Shown here: piece by piece, positions 34,990 through 44,128 of the stretch
How positions within the stretch are numbered: the first letter of the stretch is position 1
Layout: every line of letters starts with the position of its first letter
DNA from: Durusdinium trenchii
Lineage: Eukaryota > Sar > Dinophyceae > Suessiales > Symbiodiniaceae
NCBI GenBank assembly: GCA_963970005.1
Contig: CAXAMN010018890.1
Coordinates: 607,572 to 671,571, forward strand
Reading direction: 5' to 3'
DNA: 64,000 nucleotides
Notes under the pieces: model-generated
Seen by the model: the letters and a program-made list of their open reading frames with translations, nothing else
Told to the model about the DNA's origin: nothing
Databases searched by the model: none
Made by a program: the position numbers and the translations under genes

Positions 34990-36825
34990 TGCATGGAGGG
35001 GCTTGGTGCAGGGTCGGAGGAAGTTGTTGTTTGGGCCATGAGGAGATGAGGGGTGGGCAGAATCCAAGGGACGTGAAACTTTGGGTGAGTAGTGGACATT
35101 CCTCCTGCTGTCCAAGCGAATCTGACCCACCTTGCAGTGGACAGAGGGTCAAAGTCATAGGAAGGAAACGTGGAGAGTTGAAGCCAAAAACCAACAGGGA
35201 ACACAGTCAACTCTCGTTCGTAGAATGCATCGACGAGCAGAAAAGAAGAACATACCAGCCAGTAGGTGCTCTTTCTCAGGCCCAAGAGGACCTGCTTGTG
35301 AGTCGCAGCCATGTATAGTTGTTTCTTTTCTGGAAAGTCCGTGGTGCGGCACAGCAGTTGGATCACTGAAATCCCCACATCTGGTTTGGAGTTGCCCCCC
35401 CACCTTGCCCCCTCTCCATCTGCATCTTCCTGACCAAGCTGCCCAGGGTCACCATCGTCTCAGCAACCACTTCTACCATCTTCTCTTCACTCTCGGCCTT
35501 GCAGCGACAGAAAGATGCGGCCGGTCGACTCACTGCCTCACATCATCGACTCCGTGACCCGTTTTTCAGCCGGAGGGGCAGCGAGCGCCGGCTCGGTGAC
35601 CTGATAAAGTACATGGCGAGGATTCTTCAGTTAGTGCTAGTGCTGCTTGCCCAGGCCTATCAGTGGGAGAGGCCATCCACAGATTGTCACAATTGAGATT
35701 GGTAATGAGTCATGAGCATGCCCACTTGTTGCTCACTTCTACCCTTCAGACCCCACAGGTGGTCGATCCACTCGAGAACGATCCTGACAACGCCCTAACG
35801 CCCTACACCGTTTCGCCCGCTCTGTTGCACTGAACCAAGCAGAAGAAACGCAACGTAAGCCTCCTCACCATAGCCCAGTCCGTAATCGTTGCAGTTGACA
35901 GCACCGCCCTTCACATTGCCATTGCCTCGGAGTGTGGACGGACGCGGAGTGGGGCCCAAACTCCCCTCCTGCAACATGGGGCCCCCAAAACGGGTCTATA
36001 CCCCGTGCCGAGCAACGCCCGTTTGCAGCACTCCGGATGGTGGAGATCCATTTCATTGTCTCTGAGAAGGATTTATACAAAAGGCGAGTGCAGCAGGGTC
36101 ACAATTATGAAAAACATGGGAACGTGACCTGTCACCCAGTGTCACTGACCCACCCACCCACCCACCTGTCACTGGGAGCCAACGAAACCCGAAGGGTGAC
36201 CCAGTCCAAGGGGCCGTTGGCGCGTGCCTTCAGGTCGTCCTGGCGACAGCGCAGACGTCCGTCCCGAGGGACGTCTTCCTCCACGAAAAGCCAAAAGCAT
36301 GGCGGAGACGAAACATGAAACATGCTTTTTCGTCCTGGAGGAAACAAAGGAGATGAAACATATTGACCAAAAGAAACATGTTGAAACATATTGAAACATA
36401 TTGAAACATCCAGATCCAAAAGGAATCCACGAACGGAGATGCCACCCACTCTCCCAGTCGTTCTAAAGACGATCGGCCTCCCGCCCTGAACGAGGTGTTT
36501 CGCCGTCCGACGGGTTCTCCCCCGGCCCGTGACGGGTGACACCTCCGGAACCTCGTCCGTGGGAGAGAGTCCGTACCTCGGTACCAGGGCCCGTGGAGGC
36601 CCTGGTCGGGGGCTCCCAAAACCAAAGCCTTTGCGTTCGGCGCGAGACAAGACGCTTCTTTCCAGCGGCGTGGAACTCGGGCCGAACTGATGTGGCGAAG
36701 CGTTACATCGATTTTGGGGGGCTGCAGGACTGCGTCGACCGCGGGCCTGAGCATCTTGGAAATCAATATGGGACTTCCAAGAACAAGCAGACACCTTGTC
36801 ACACCCCGGTATGTAGAGATATCTA
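34990..36825. other. Unassigned stretch
   Basis: No recognisable gene. Short direct repeats: CACCCACC at about 36150-36164 and three copies of GAAACATATT at about 36351-36404. Confidence 0.4.
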
Positions 36826-36829
36826 TATC

Positions 36830-36975
36830 ATTGTTGTGATCAATATACTGTATAATACATTATGTGTGTATATTGTTGTGATCAATATACTGTATAATAC
36901 ATTATGTATGTATCTATATATATATATGGGTTCGGTGTGTAAATATATATACATATGTGGGTTCGGTGCGTTTTC
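36830..36975. repeat. Tandem repeats of 42 bp and about 40 bp in AT-rich DNA
   Basis: Two near-identical 42-bp units (ATTGTTGTGATCAATATACT and following) at 36830-36871 and 36872-36913, then two copies of TATATGGGTTCGGTGYG at about 36920 and 36955. This marks the start of an AT-richer block. Confidence 0.8.
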
Positions 36976-37089
36976 CAGGCCCCATGAGAAGTGGAAACTA
37001 TTTTAAAAGTAAAAACCGCACTGAGCCCATGTAACCGTATATCATCTTAATGTACAGCACAGCTATTACTTCTATACAGCTATTACTTA

Positions 37090-37300
37090 TCCTTTGCATC
37101 TATGTCATCAAAGTCAGCACTCTATCAAAGGGGGGTGCGCTATTGTGAAGTCTTGGTAGTAGGGTAGGGGGGGTACTGTGAAGTCTTCTTGAACAAGAGG
37201 TGAGATGACTAAAGGAAAGAGTTGTGAGCACCTCCCCCTCTATTACCAAAGAGTTGTAAGCACCCCCCCCTCCCCTATCAAAGAGTTGTGAGCAAGTAAA
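37090..37300. repeat. Short tandem repeat, AAAGAGTTGTRAGCA
   Basis: Three copies of AAAGAGTTGTGAGCA (one with TAAGCA) separated by C-rich spacers at about 37218, 37249 and 37279, preceded by two copies of TGTGAAGTCTT at about 37144 and 37177. Confidence 0.7.
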
Positions 37301-39150
37301 GCTTTTGAACTCAGGGGTGAAGTTTATAAATTTGTTGCGCTACTTTGGCTTGACTTATTAATCCTGAATCATAGCAAACTATACTACTTCATGACTCGGG
37401 CACATTTAGTGTTCTCAAGGATTTGGCACGTTAAGAAAAAGATATATACAGCTGCAATTAAAGCAAAATAAAGCAAGCAACAGTGCACTTAGGACATGGG
37501 TTCGGCAGTTGTTTCACATATAATCCACCAATATCTGTGAATCCAAGTCGTATTTTCTAAAGAACGTGAAATTCCATAAAGAATGTATGGCCTGACTTGG
37601 ATTCCGTTTGAAAGACTGCAATTTCATGCAATTTCTGTTTGAAACGAGTGCATTAATATGCAGACATGTATATCATGTTTTTGTTGGAGCATGACTTCTT
37701 GAAAATAATATACTAGGCTTATAGAATAATTGCTACGTGTAAGCAAAATAGTCATCCAATTTCAATGAATATTGCGTTAATGCACTGCACGTGTCTTTAA
37801 ATTAATTCTGCGTATGGAAACAATGGCTGCAAATTGGAAAGGACACTACATATGGTACAGGAACATTGCCTATTTGAAGGGACACTATATCGTGTGAAAG
37901 AATAGTGCCCTTATGTGCCCTTTTATCAAAAGGAATGCTGCATCTTTTGGAGGGTTCCTCCATAATTTCTAGGGGTATTGCTTGTTGAACTTTTCTCCAA
38001 AGGATAGCTGCAAATGAATGACAAATGCGTCTTTGCAAGCAGGGAGGACTTCATTGTTGCGTTTAATATCTATAAAATGAAGACAAGAGCTAAAATCATG
38101 CTATATATAACAGAAACATGTGTCCCCTTCATTCAAAGGAAGGCTGTATATACTTTATTTTGAGGAAACCCTTCATCTTGTAAAGAAAAGATGTGATATG
38201 TTGCGAGGGATAGTGAAAGGCTTCATGCAATTAACACTATTAAGATGCAAATATATTGAGTAAGTTTGCACTGCAAAACAATCAAGTAGTTAGATACCTG
38301 GAAATGCCTAGACAAATTTTAAGGCAATCAAAAAATATGCATATTCTATATATGTGAATGTCCAATAAATACTATAATAGATGATATATACTCACAACCT
38401 ATATTAACATAAGCTCTTGACATACTACTGTGCTCGGAGCCCGAAAAACGCGCAGCGCCCATATACAGTACATATACTGTTATATAGGATATGCAGTATG
38501 TCCTTCAATGTCCATGTGTGCAAGCCCTACAAACACTGCCAAAACGAACAGTGTCAGAGTCCATGCGCGAAATTCTAAAAACCATACGGGACATCTAAAC
38601 TGTCAATGTTGCTTAAACATGCTTAAACTAATTGCAGAAAACAGGTCGTTTACTCCAGGATCGTGTTTCGGTGTGGGATGTTGCGGGAATTTGCACGACT
38701 GCTCTCGTGCCCGATCAGCAGCTATGTGGGGCACCAGCTCGGGGCGGACCTGTTGAAGTTCGTGTTGAAGTTCGCAAGCCAGGCTCACACTCACCGAACT
38801 GTCCGCTTCGGAGGGACTGACAAAGCTGTTTTAATGCAAACTCAAAGTGTTCTCATGAATTCTTAGGCAACAAGTTGGCCTATCCAAAGGGCTTCTTCAA
38901 ATAAAAACAGCAATGACCTAACCAACTGGTAGTTCTGTAACCCCCCCGGTATCCCCAATCAAGGTGGAACTAAGTGAAGAAAAAGTCGGCTGTAGTTTTC
39001 ATTTTTCTTTTTGAGGGTTTCAGCATACAAAATTGCCATCATCAACTCATTAACTTGAAAGTTAGGGGAAACGGGCGTGTAATTGCATTTCTCATCTCGT
39101 TGATGATCTGTTTGAAGAACCCCGTCTCAGGGTTCATAATATGAGGGTGC
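37301..39150. other. AT-rich stretch without assigned gene
   Basis: GC is clearly lower than in the rest of the window. Diverged copies of CAAAGGAWRGCTGYA recur at about 37928, 37995 and 38138. Minus-strand frames at 37802-38038 and 38603-38794 look partly protein-like but lack splice support or a family match. Confidence 0.4.
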
Positions 39151-39153
39151 AAC

Positions 39154-39645
39154 TTGGCGAGTGGTGGTCCATGTCTGAACCCTGCAAAAAGGTCCAGTTT
39201 CACCCACCCGTCTGGCAGATCTGGCTGGGCCATGACCCTCTGGTTTCCAGCCCAGCAGCAGTTCGCGAGCAGCCTCCAACTTGCGCTGATGAACCATCCT
39301 CAATCAGCGGCGAACGTATCACTGAGACCGGGAAAATCCGTGGTGTGGACCCAAGCCACAAGGTCCAAGAAGGTCCAAGGAAACGCGGAAACCAAAGCAT
39401 CCAAACGTTCCAGGTTTTCTCCAACACGGATTGATGAACCGGAAATTGGTCAACTAACCTCATCGCAAGCATCGTTTGTCAAAACCGTTGCAGGATGTTT
39501 GTCGACAACGTTAGAACTTCTCGGGGTGTCTCAAACACACTGGCAAGCCTGCATCAGGCAGGGGGTTGTGAAATTCGATGAGGAATGGCAAGCTTTCGGG
39601 AGAAATCTGCAGAAATTGAGACAAAGTACAAACAACCCAACTTGA
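39154..39645 (+). CDS. Hypothetical ORF, possible decayed gene
   Basis: 163-codon plus-strand frame to a TGA. The C-terminal part (IDEPEIGQLTSSQASFVKTV, then WQACIRQGVVKFDEEWQAFG) looks protein-like. The N-terminal part is Ser/Lys-rich. The antisense frames are broken. It is in or next to the AT-rich repeat block and may be a remnant of a mobile element. Not recognised. Confidence 0.3.
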   Translation: MASGGPCLNPAKRSSFTHPSGRSGWAMTLWFPAQQQFASSLQLALMNHPQSAANVSLRPGKSVVWTQATRSKKVQGNAETKASKRSRFSPTRIDEPEIGQLTSSQASFVKTVAGCLSTTLELLGVSQTHWQACIRQGVVKFDEEWQAFGRNLQKLRQSTNNPT

Positions 39646-40170
39646 CAACGTCCATGCCGGCCCAGTCCATCGCTTCCCGGTCTCCGCGTGCCCGGGGCCA
39701 TCGCCAGTCTTGCGCAGTCTCGGCCGGCTAGTCTTGCTTGCCCAGTCTCTTCATGCGCTGCATCCAGATGATATAGGTGAACCTCAACAACCCGTCCAAA
39801 GGGATCCAAAAGAAGCAATGGGCAGCCCCATCACCCCTTTCTCAGCCAAATCTGATCATGTCGACTCAGAAGATAAATACAACCCCTTCATGAAGAGGTT
39901 GTACAATCTAAAGAGAGGGGTTCATCTTTCCTCCCTGCTAAACCGAATTATTTTAAACATGTTAAGCAAATCCAAGATGTTAAGAACATCACACACAAAA
40001 ATTAACCCAGCTGACAACCCCAATAGCAAAGCATCCACCAACATCTGGGGCAATTTTTTGCGCGCGTTGTTCGTTGCGTTGTTCTTCCACATATCGATCA
40101 TCGAGGAAAGGTCTGTAAAAAACACACGAGATGAAATGCGTTCCAATAGCTTATACAACACAAACGATAT

Positions 40171-40325
40171 CAATATCCAAGCTAAGTGTATCTTCCATAA
40201 ACCACGACGCACTTAAGGAATGTTTACCGATGGCCGCATTGTATGTTCAAGTGCTCAAGTGTCTGCGCATGATGCATACGTCTGGAGAACCATTTCTATA
40301 CAGCACAACAAAAGATTCGCACCAA
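40171..40325. repeat. Diverged direct repeat, copy 1 (partner at 42097-42247)
   Basis: Aligns over its length with 42097-42247 at moderate identity. Shared blocks are AATATCCAAGC, GCACTTAA, TGTTYRCCGATGG, TCAAGTGTCTG / CGAAGTGTCTG, CATACRTCTG and ACAGCACAACAA-like sequence. Confidence 0.55.
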
Positions 40326-40330
40326 AGAGA

Positions 40331-40440
40331 AGTGTGTGTGTGTGTGCGAGTGTATATATATATGTATACTTTTGGCATACGCGTGCAAGCTCATTTCTGA
40401 CAAAGAATGAACAGAAAAAAAAATATATATATATATGGGA
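40331..40440. repeat. (GT)n and (TA)n microsatellites
   Basis: (GT)n at 40331-40346 and (TA)n at about 40352-40364 and 40421-40436, in AT-rich DNA. Confidence 0.9.
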
Positions 40441-40863
40441 GTTGATCTAAATTCCTTTATCCGGGATCCGTCAATTTCGCCAAAAAAAATTACTTTAGCC
40501 AAAATTTCGCCTTCCTGCGTTTTATCTTTCGCCGAAGTATGTTGTATTTATGTGTGCCATGTATGTTGTGCTTTGTTCACGTCAATGGCTTCTTCTTTAC
40601 TGGCAAACACGAAGAAACTTCACTGTTTGTCAGCATGTGCCTTCTACTTAACTGTTGACACCCTGTACGTCTCTCTTGTTTCTCCTGGGTGTCAGCAAGA
40701 ATCAAAATTGCAAGAATCACTGTAGTAGCCGGTCACTCAAACTTTCTCATAATGGGCTGGGGGTCAGATGTGGCAGGGTGAACTTTCGCCAATCTTGAGC
40801 TGAACTTTCGCCAAACTCTCGCCTTTTGTGGGGTAGAGTTTTGTGGCAAAGCCACCCCCCCAA

Positions 40864-40865
<2 letters not shown>

Positions 40866-40906
<41 letters not shown>

Positions 40907-40946
40907 ATAGTAGTAGTAGTAGTAGTAGTAGCCGCAGCAGCAGCAG
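40866..40946. repeat. Compound microsatellite (GGAGCA)n (TAG)n (GCA)n
   Basis: Perfect GGAGCA hexamers grade into AGT and then GCA trimers. Confidence 0.95.
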
Positions 40947-41096
40947 GTTATCTAACTTCCACAGCTCATCTAACTTCTGAGTCACTGCCACCAGCTGTTC
41001 AGGAAGCAAATGAACATTCATACAAAAGTACATATTTAATCTTTCGCCAGATCTTTCGCCAAAACATAACTTGAGGCCGAGGGTAGGTGACGAAAG

Positions 41097-41545
41097 CTAG
41101 CAGGGGTGCATCCGGACTGGTGGGACATCAAGCGGAGTGAGGCAAATGCTCATGAGGTAAAACGTTGTGAACATGTAAGACACACAAACAGCAATGACAC
41201 AGCCAACCTTAGAATTGAAGTCCCCGATAATTAAGGAAGCGTGGCTGGACTTTGCCACACTGTTCGATGCATCCGATGTGTTCACGAACCTGTGAGCTTG
41301 TTGAATCTGTTGCACCGTATCCCAAAACCTCCACGGAGGAGTTGAACCAGTGTGGATGCCATAAGAGGTGCCCAAGAGGTGTCCCAGAGGCAAAACAAAG
41401 CTGCTTGCATGATTTGTTTGGTTTCTTCTATCGATGTCGATGTCATGAACGTGTGAGCTTGTTGAATCTGTTGCACCGTATCCCGGAGGAGTTAAGCCAA
41501 AGTGGATGCCATAAGAGATGCCCGAGAGGTGTCCCAGAGGCGTCC
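41097..41545 (-). mobile_element. LINE-type endonuclease fragment
   Basis: A minus-strand frame (41393-41097) contains SLIIGDFNSKVG at 41202-41237. GDFN followed by a short spacer and G is the hallmark of the endonuclease/exonuclease/phosphatase domain of non-LTR retrotransposons. Upstream, FWDTVQQIQQAH fits the helix before that motif. The frame degenerates after the motif and I see no reverse transcriptase (YADD/FADD) nearby, so this is a dead fragment. A block of about 100 bp is duplicated in tandem within it (about 41285-41393 and 41457-41550), with a longer spacer in between. That is a local duplication after insertion. Confidence 0.6.
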
Positions 41546-41690
41546 GAGGGGGGAGTTGAACCCACGGGGGGGGGGGGCCCTACATATGAAGTTTTCACGT
41601 GATTCGGCGATCCCGAGGATTCCAGCCCCTCACTTGCTAAAGCAAGGACAACTCCAGCTAGCTGGTGCTAGCTTTCGTGATTACTTTTGC
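41545..41690. repeat. SINE-like fragment shared with 32168-32260
   Basis: Shares GAGTTGAACCC, the palindrome CTTGCTAAAGCAAG, a CAACT-AGCT block and TAGRCTTTCGTG-like sequence with 32168-32260. On the minus strand GGGTTCAACTCC fits a pol III B-box consensus, which raises the possibility of a tRNA-derived SINE, but no A-box or complete tRNA fold is visible. Confidence 0.4.
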
Positions 41691-42096
41691 CAACTCGAGA
41701 AAAAAATTCGCCAAATGAGATTTTGATATGTTCCGGGTCATCGTCATACACAATGCTGTCTAGGACCTCTAGATCGACAACCATATGTGCACGATAACAA
41801 TAATATACTATCACCAAACCAGACAGAAAGTGCAGTTAAAGGCGAACGCATGCTTCATACACGAAAGGTACAATGACCATACCTTGAGTTCTGGCACCAG
41901 GGAAGATACACTTTGGACACGCAAGTGCAGCATTGCTTTTGCAAAGTATTGACCTGCAAAGAGGACGCTTTTCGAAATTAAGCAGAAAAACTACATTTCA
42001 GCAGTGGATGTACACGAACGATACAAGAAACGCAGTGTCAAACAAGCAGATTTGCACATGCAATCGCAATATTTTGGCACAAAGTTACAAACAAGT

Positions 42097-42247
42097 CCAA
42101 TATCCAAGCCAAGGGCATTTTCCGTTGACTACAAAGCACTTAACAAATGTTCGCCGATGGTCGAAGTGTCTGTTTGAGCGCCTGCACTAAGACCATACAT
42201 CTGACGAACCTATTCAATACAACACAACAAACTTAGATTACGCACTT
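42097..42247. repeat. Diverged direct repeat, copy 2 (partner at 40171-40325)
   Basis: See partner for the shared blocks. The copies are about 1.9 kb apart and in the same orientation. Confidence 0.55.
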
Positions 42248-42325
42248 GTCATCAATACATGTTCCTTTTCCTTTGGTGATAATCATAGGTTCCTGTCGTC
42301 TGTATGAGCTTACATCCTTTCTATT
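42239..42325 (+). repeat. Inverted repeat, left arm
   Basis: 87 bp nearly identical to the reverse complement of 43469-43556 (about two differences). The arms flank 1.1 kb that includes the 400-N gap, so a large foldback or the ends of an element, or a contig-orientation error, are possible. Confidence 0.85.
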
Positions 42326-42862
42326 TACACCCTGCGGGTTGTTCCGCCGGCCTTTTCAGCCAATGGTCCCAAGATGCGGATTACCTTTTGCGTCAAGAGG
42401 AAAGACTGCAACAGAGCAGAAAAAGTAACAGCATCATCCAGAACACAGCTGGAGCAACAGAGGAGCCTACATGAAATGACGTGCATTATGATACAATAAG
42501 AGAACAGGGAGATGAAATTGGGGGATGCAAAGTATAGCCTGCCAAGCAAGAAGACAAATTATATGACATGTGACACAATGAGCGAAGTAGACCGTGCGAA
42601 GCAGCAAACGTACATAGCATTCCGTCAGACATGATACAAGAGAGTAATGAGGACATGTGTGGCATGGGGATTTCCAAGCAGTCTGAGTCTGCAAAAAACG
42701 ATAGATACGTGAGTGCAGGTGCAAAACCTGAGAAAAACGCATGCAAAGCAGAAGCGCAATGCACGAACAACGACAAAAGAAGAACGACGAAAAGAAGGAA
42801 GCGCACACAACCTTTCACTTTAGCTATGATATATGTGAGCTACATACATTCGGGATGTTCTT

Positions 42863-43282
42863 GCGGGGGGGGGGGGGGGGGGNNNNNNNNNNNNNNNNNN
42901 NNNNNNNNNNNNNNNNNNNNNNNNNNNNNNNNNNNNNNNNNNNNNNNNNNNNNNNNNNNNNNNNNNNNNNNNNNNNNNNNNNNNNNNNNNNNNNNNNNNN
43001 NNNNNNNNNNNNNNNNNNNNNNNNNNNNNNNNNNNNNNNNNNNNNNNNNNNNNNNNNNNNNNNNNNNNNNNNNNNNNNNNNNNNNNNNNNNNNNNNNNNN
43101 NNNNNNNNNNNNNNNNNNNNNNNNNNNNNNNNNNNNNNNNNNNNNNNNNNNNNNNNNNNNNNNNNNNNNNNNNNNNNNNNNNNNNNNNNNNNNNNNNNNN
43201 NNNNNNNNNNNNNNNNNNNNNNNNNNNNNNNNNNNNNNNNNNNNNNNNNNNNNNNNNNNNNNNNNNNNNNNNNNNNNNNNNN
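42863..43282. other. Poly-G run and 400-base assembly gap
   Basis: A run of 18 G (42865-42882) is followed by 400 Ns (42883-43282). The G run probably stopped sequencing. Confidence 0.95.
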
Positions 43283-43380
43283 CAAGTTAGACGAGGCAAA
43301 AACTTGCTCCAGAGACACTTTTCTTATTACATATAGATTCAACATAACTTAAGCTACATACAAGCCACATTGATAAAACA

Positions 43381-43467
43381 CGCCGGCGCCCAAGGGCCGG
43401 CGGATTATCTGTCCGAGTAGGGGGCGTTTACATATCTAGGCGTACACTCCCTACTCGGACAGATAAT
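43381..43467. repeat. Two adjacent perfect palindromes
   Basis: CGCCGGC/GCCGGCG lies at 43381-43402 (8-nt loop), followed by a perfect 19-bp inverted repeat, ATTATCTGTCCGAGTAGGG at 43404-43422 with its complement at 43449-43467 around a 26-nt loop. It directly abuts the right arm of the larger inverted repeat. Confidence 0.85.
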
Positions 43468-43468
43468 A

Positions 43469-43556
43469 ATAGAAAGGATGTAAGCTCATACAGACGACAG
43501 GAACCTATGATTATCACCAACGGAAAAGGAAAATGTATTGATGACAAGTGCGTAAT
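43469..43556 (-). repeat. Inverted repeat, right arm
   Basis: Reverse complement of 42239-42325. Confidence 0.85.
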
Positions 43557-44044
43557 TTCTTTCTATACGCCAAAGGTGCACTGAATGCACGCAATTACTA
43601 GCCAGCTAAGACTTTTTATACAATACAAAGGATGCTCCTCTCAAGCAAAACAGTTTCTTACATGTCGACGCCCAATCTATTCAGTAGGCGCGGCATGATG
43701 CTTAAGTGCCAGCGCACACTGTGCACCAGGTGTATGTACACGCAAGCGCACTGTTCACACACGCACCAAGATTGAGACCGAGACACAACGAGAGCATAAG
43801 CGAGACACGCGAACCAGCGCCACAGAACCGATGCACCAGCAAAACAGAAACACCACGAAAACACGACCGGCACATCACCCAAACATGAGCAAGACACCGA
43901 AACATCACCGACACACCAACCATGACCGAGACACCATGGGACACCGGGACGCCCAGGCTGGGGGGCCGTGGATCCGACAGCGCCCAGATCGTTCCAACCG
44001 ATCTCCGATGTTCACGGAACCGTTGGGCAAGCTATCCGCCATGC

Positions 44045-44128
44045 CAAGCCGCTTGGAAACGATGTTCAAAATCACCCAACCCATCTCGATGATCAAGTAG
44101 TCGGTGATCACGCCAAAACCCTCGATAC
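44045..44128 (-). CDS. Rhodopsin exon: F-G turn and helix G with retinal lysine
   Basis: 84 bp: two bases completing Gly, 27 codons, one base. The start of the exon (G-IEGFGVITDY) matches the conserved G-x-E-G-F-G-V turn before helix G in channelrhodopsins. NIVSK puts the Lys codon at 44052-44054. A GC-type donor (CTTG|GCATGG) right after it is proposed by analogy with exons E and F1. If it is not used, the frame stays open past 43975 (ADSLPNGSVNIGDRLERSG). The acceptor is CCCCGAG. Confidence 0.6.

Larger units (their letters stand above)
40480..41710. repeat. Region with recurrent TTTCGCCAA motif
   Basis: The motif TTTCGCC(A/T) recurs near 40480, 40507, 40528, 40784, 40806, 41042, 41053 and, degenerate, near 41690. 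The spacing is irregular, so it is not a simple tandem array. Confidence 0.5.

Noticed and set aside
42631-43352. ORFs of 159-219 codons across the N gap
   Set aside because: Artefacts of translating Ns.
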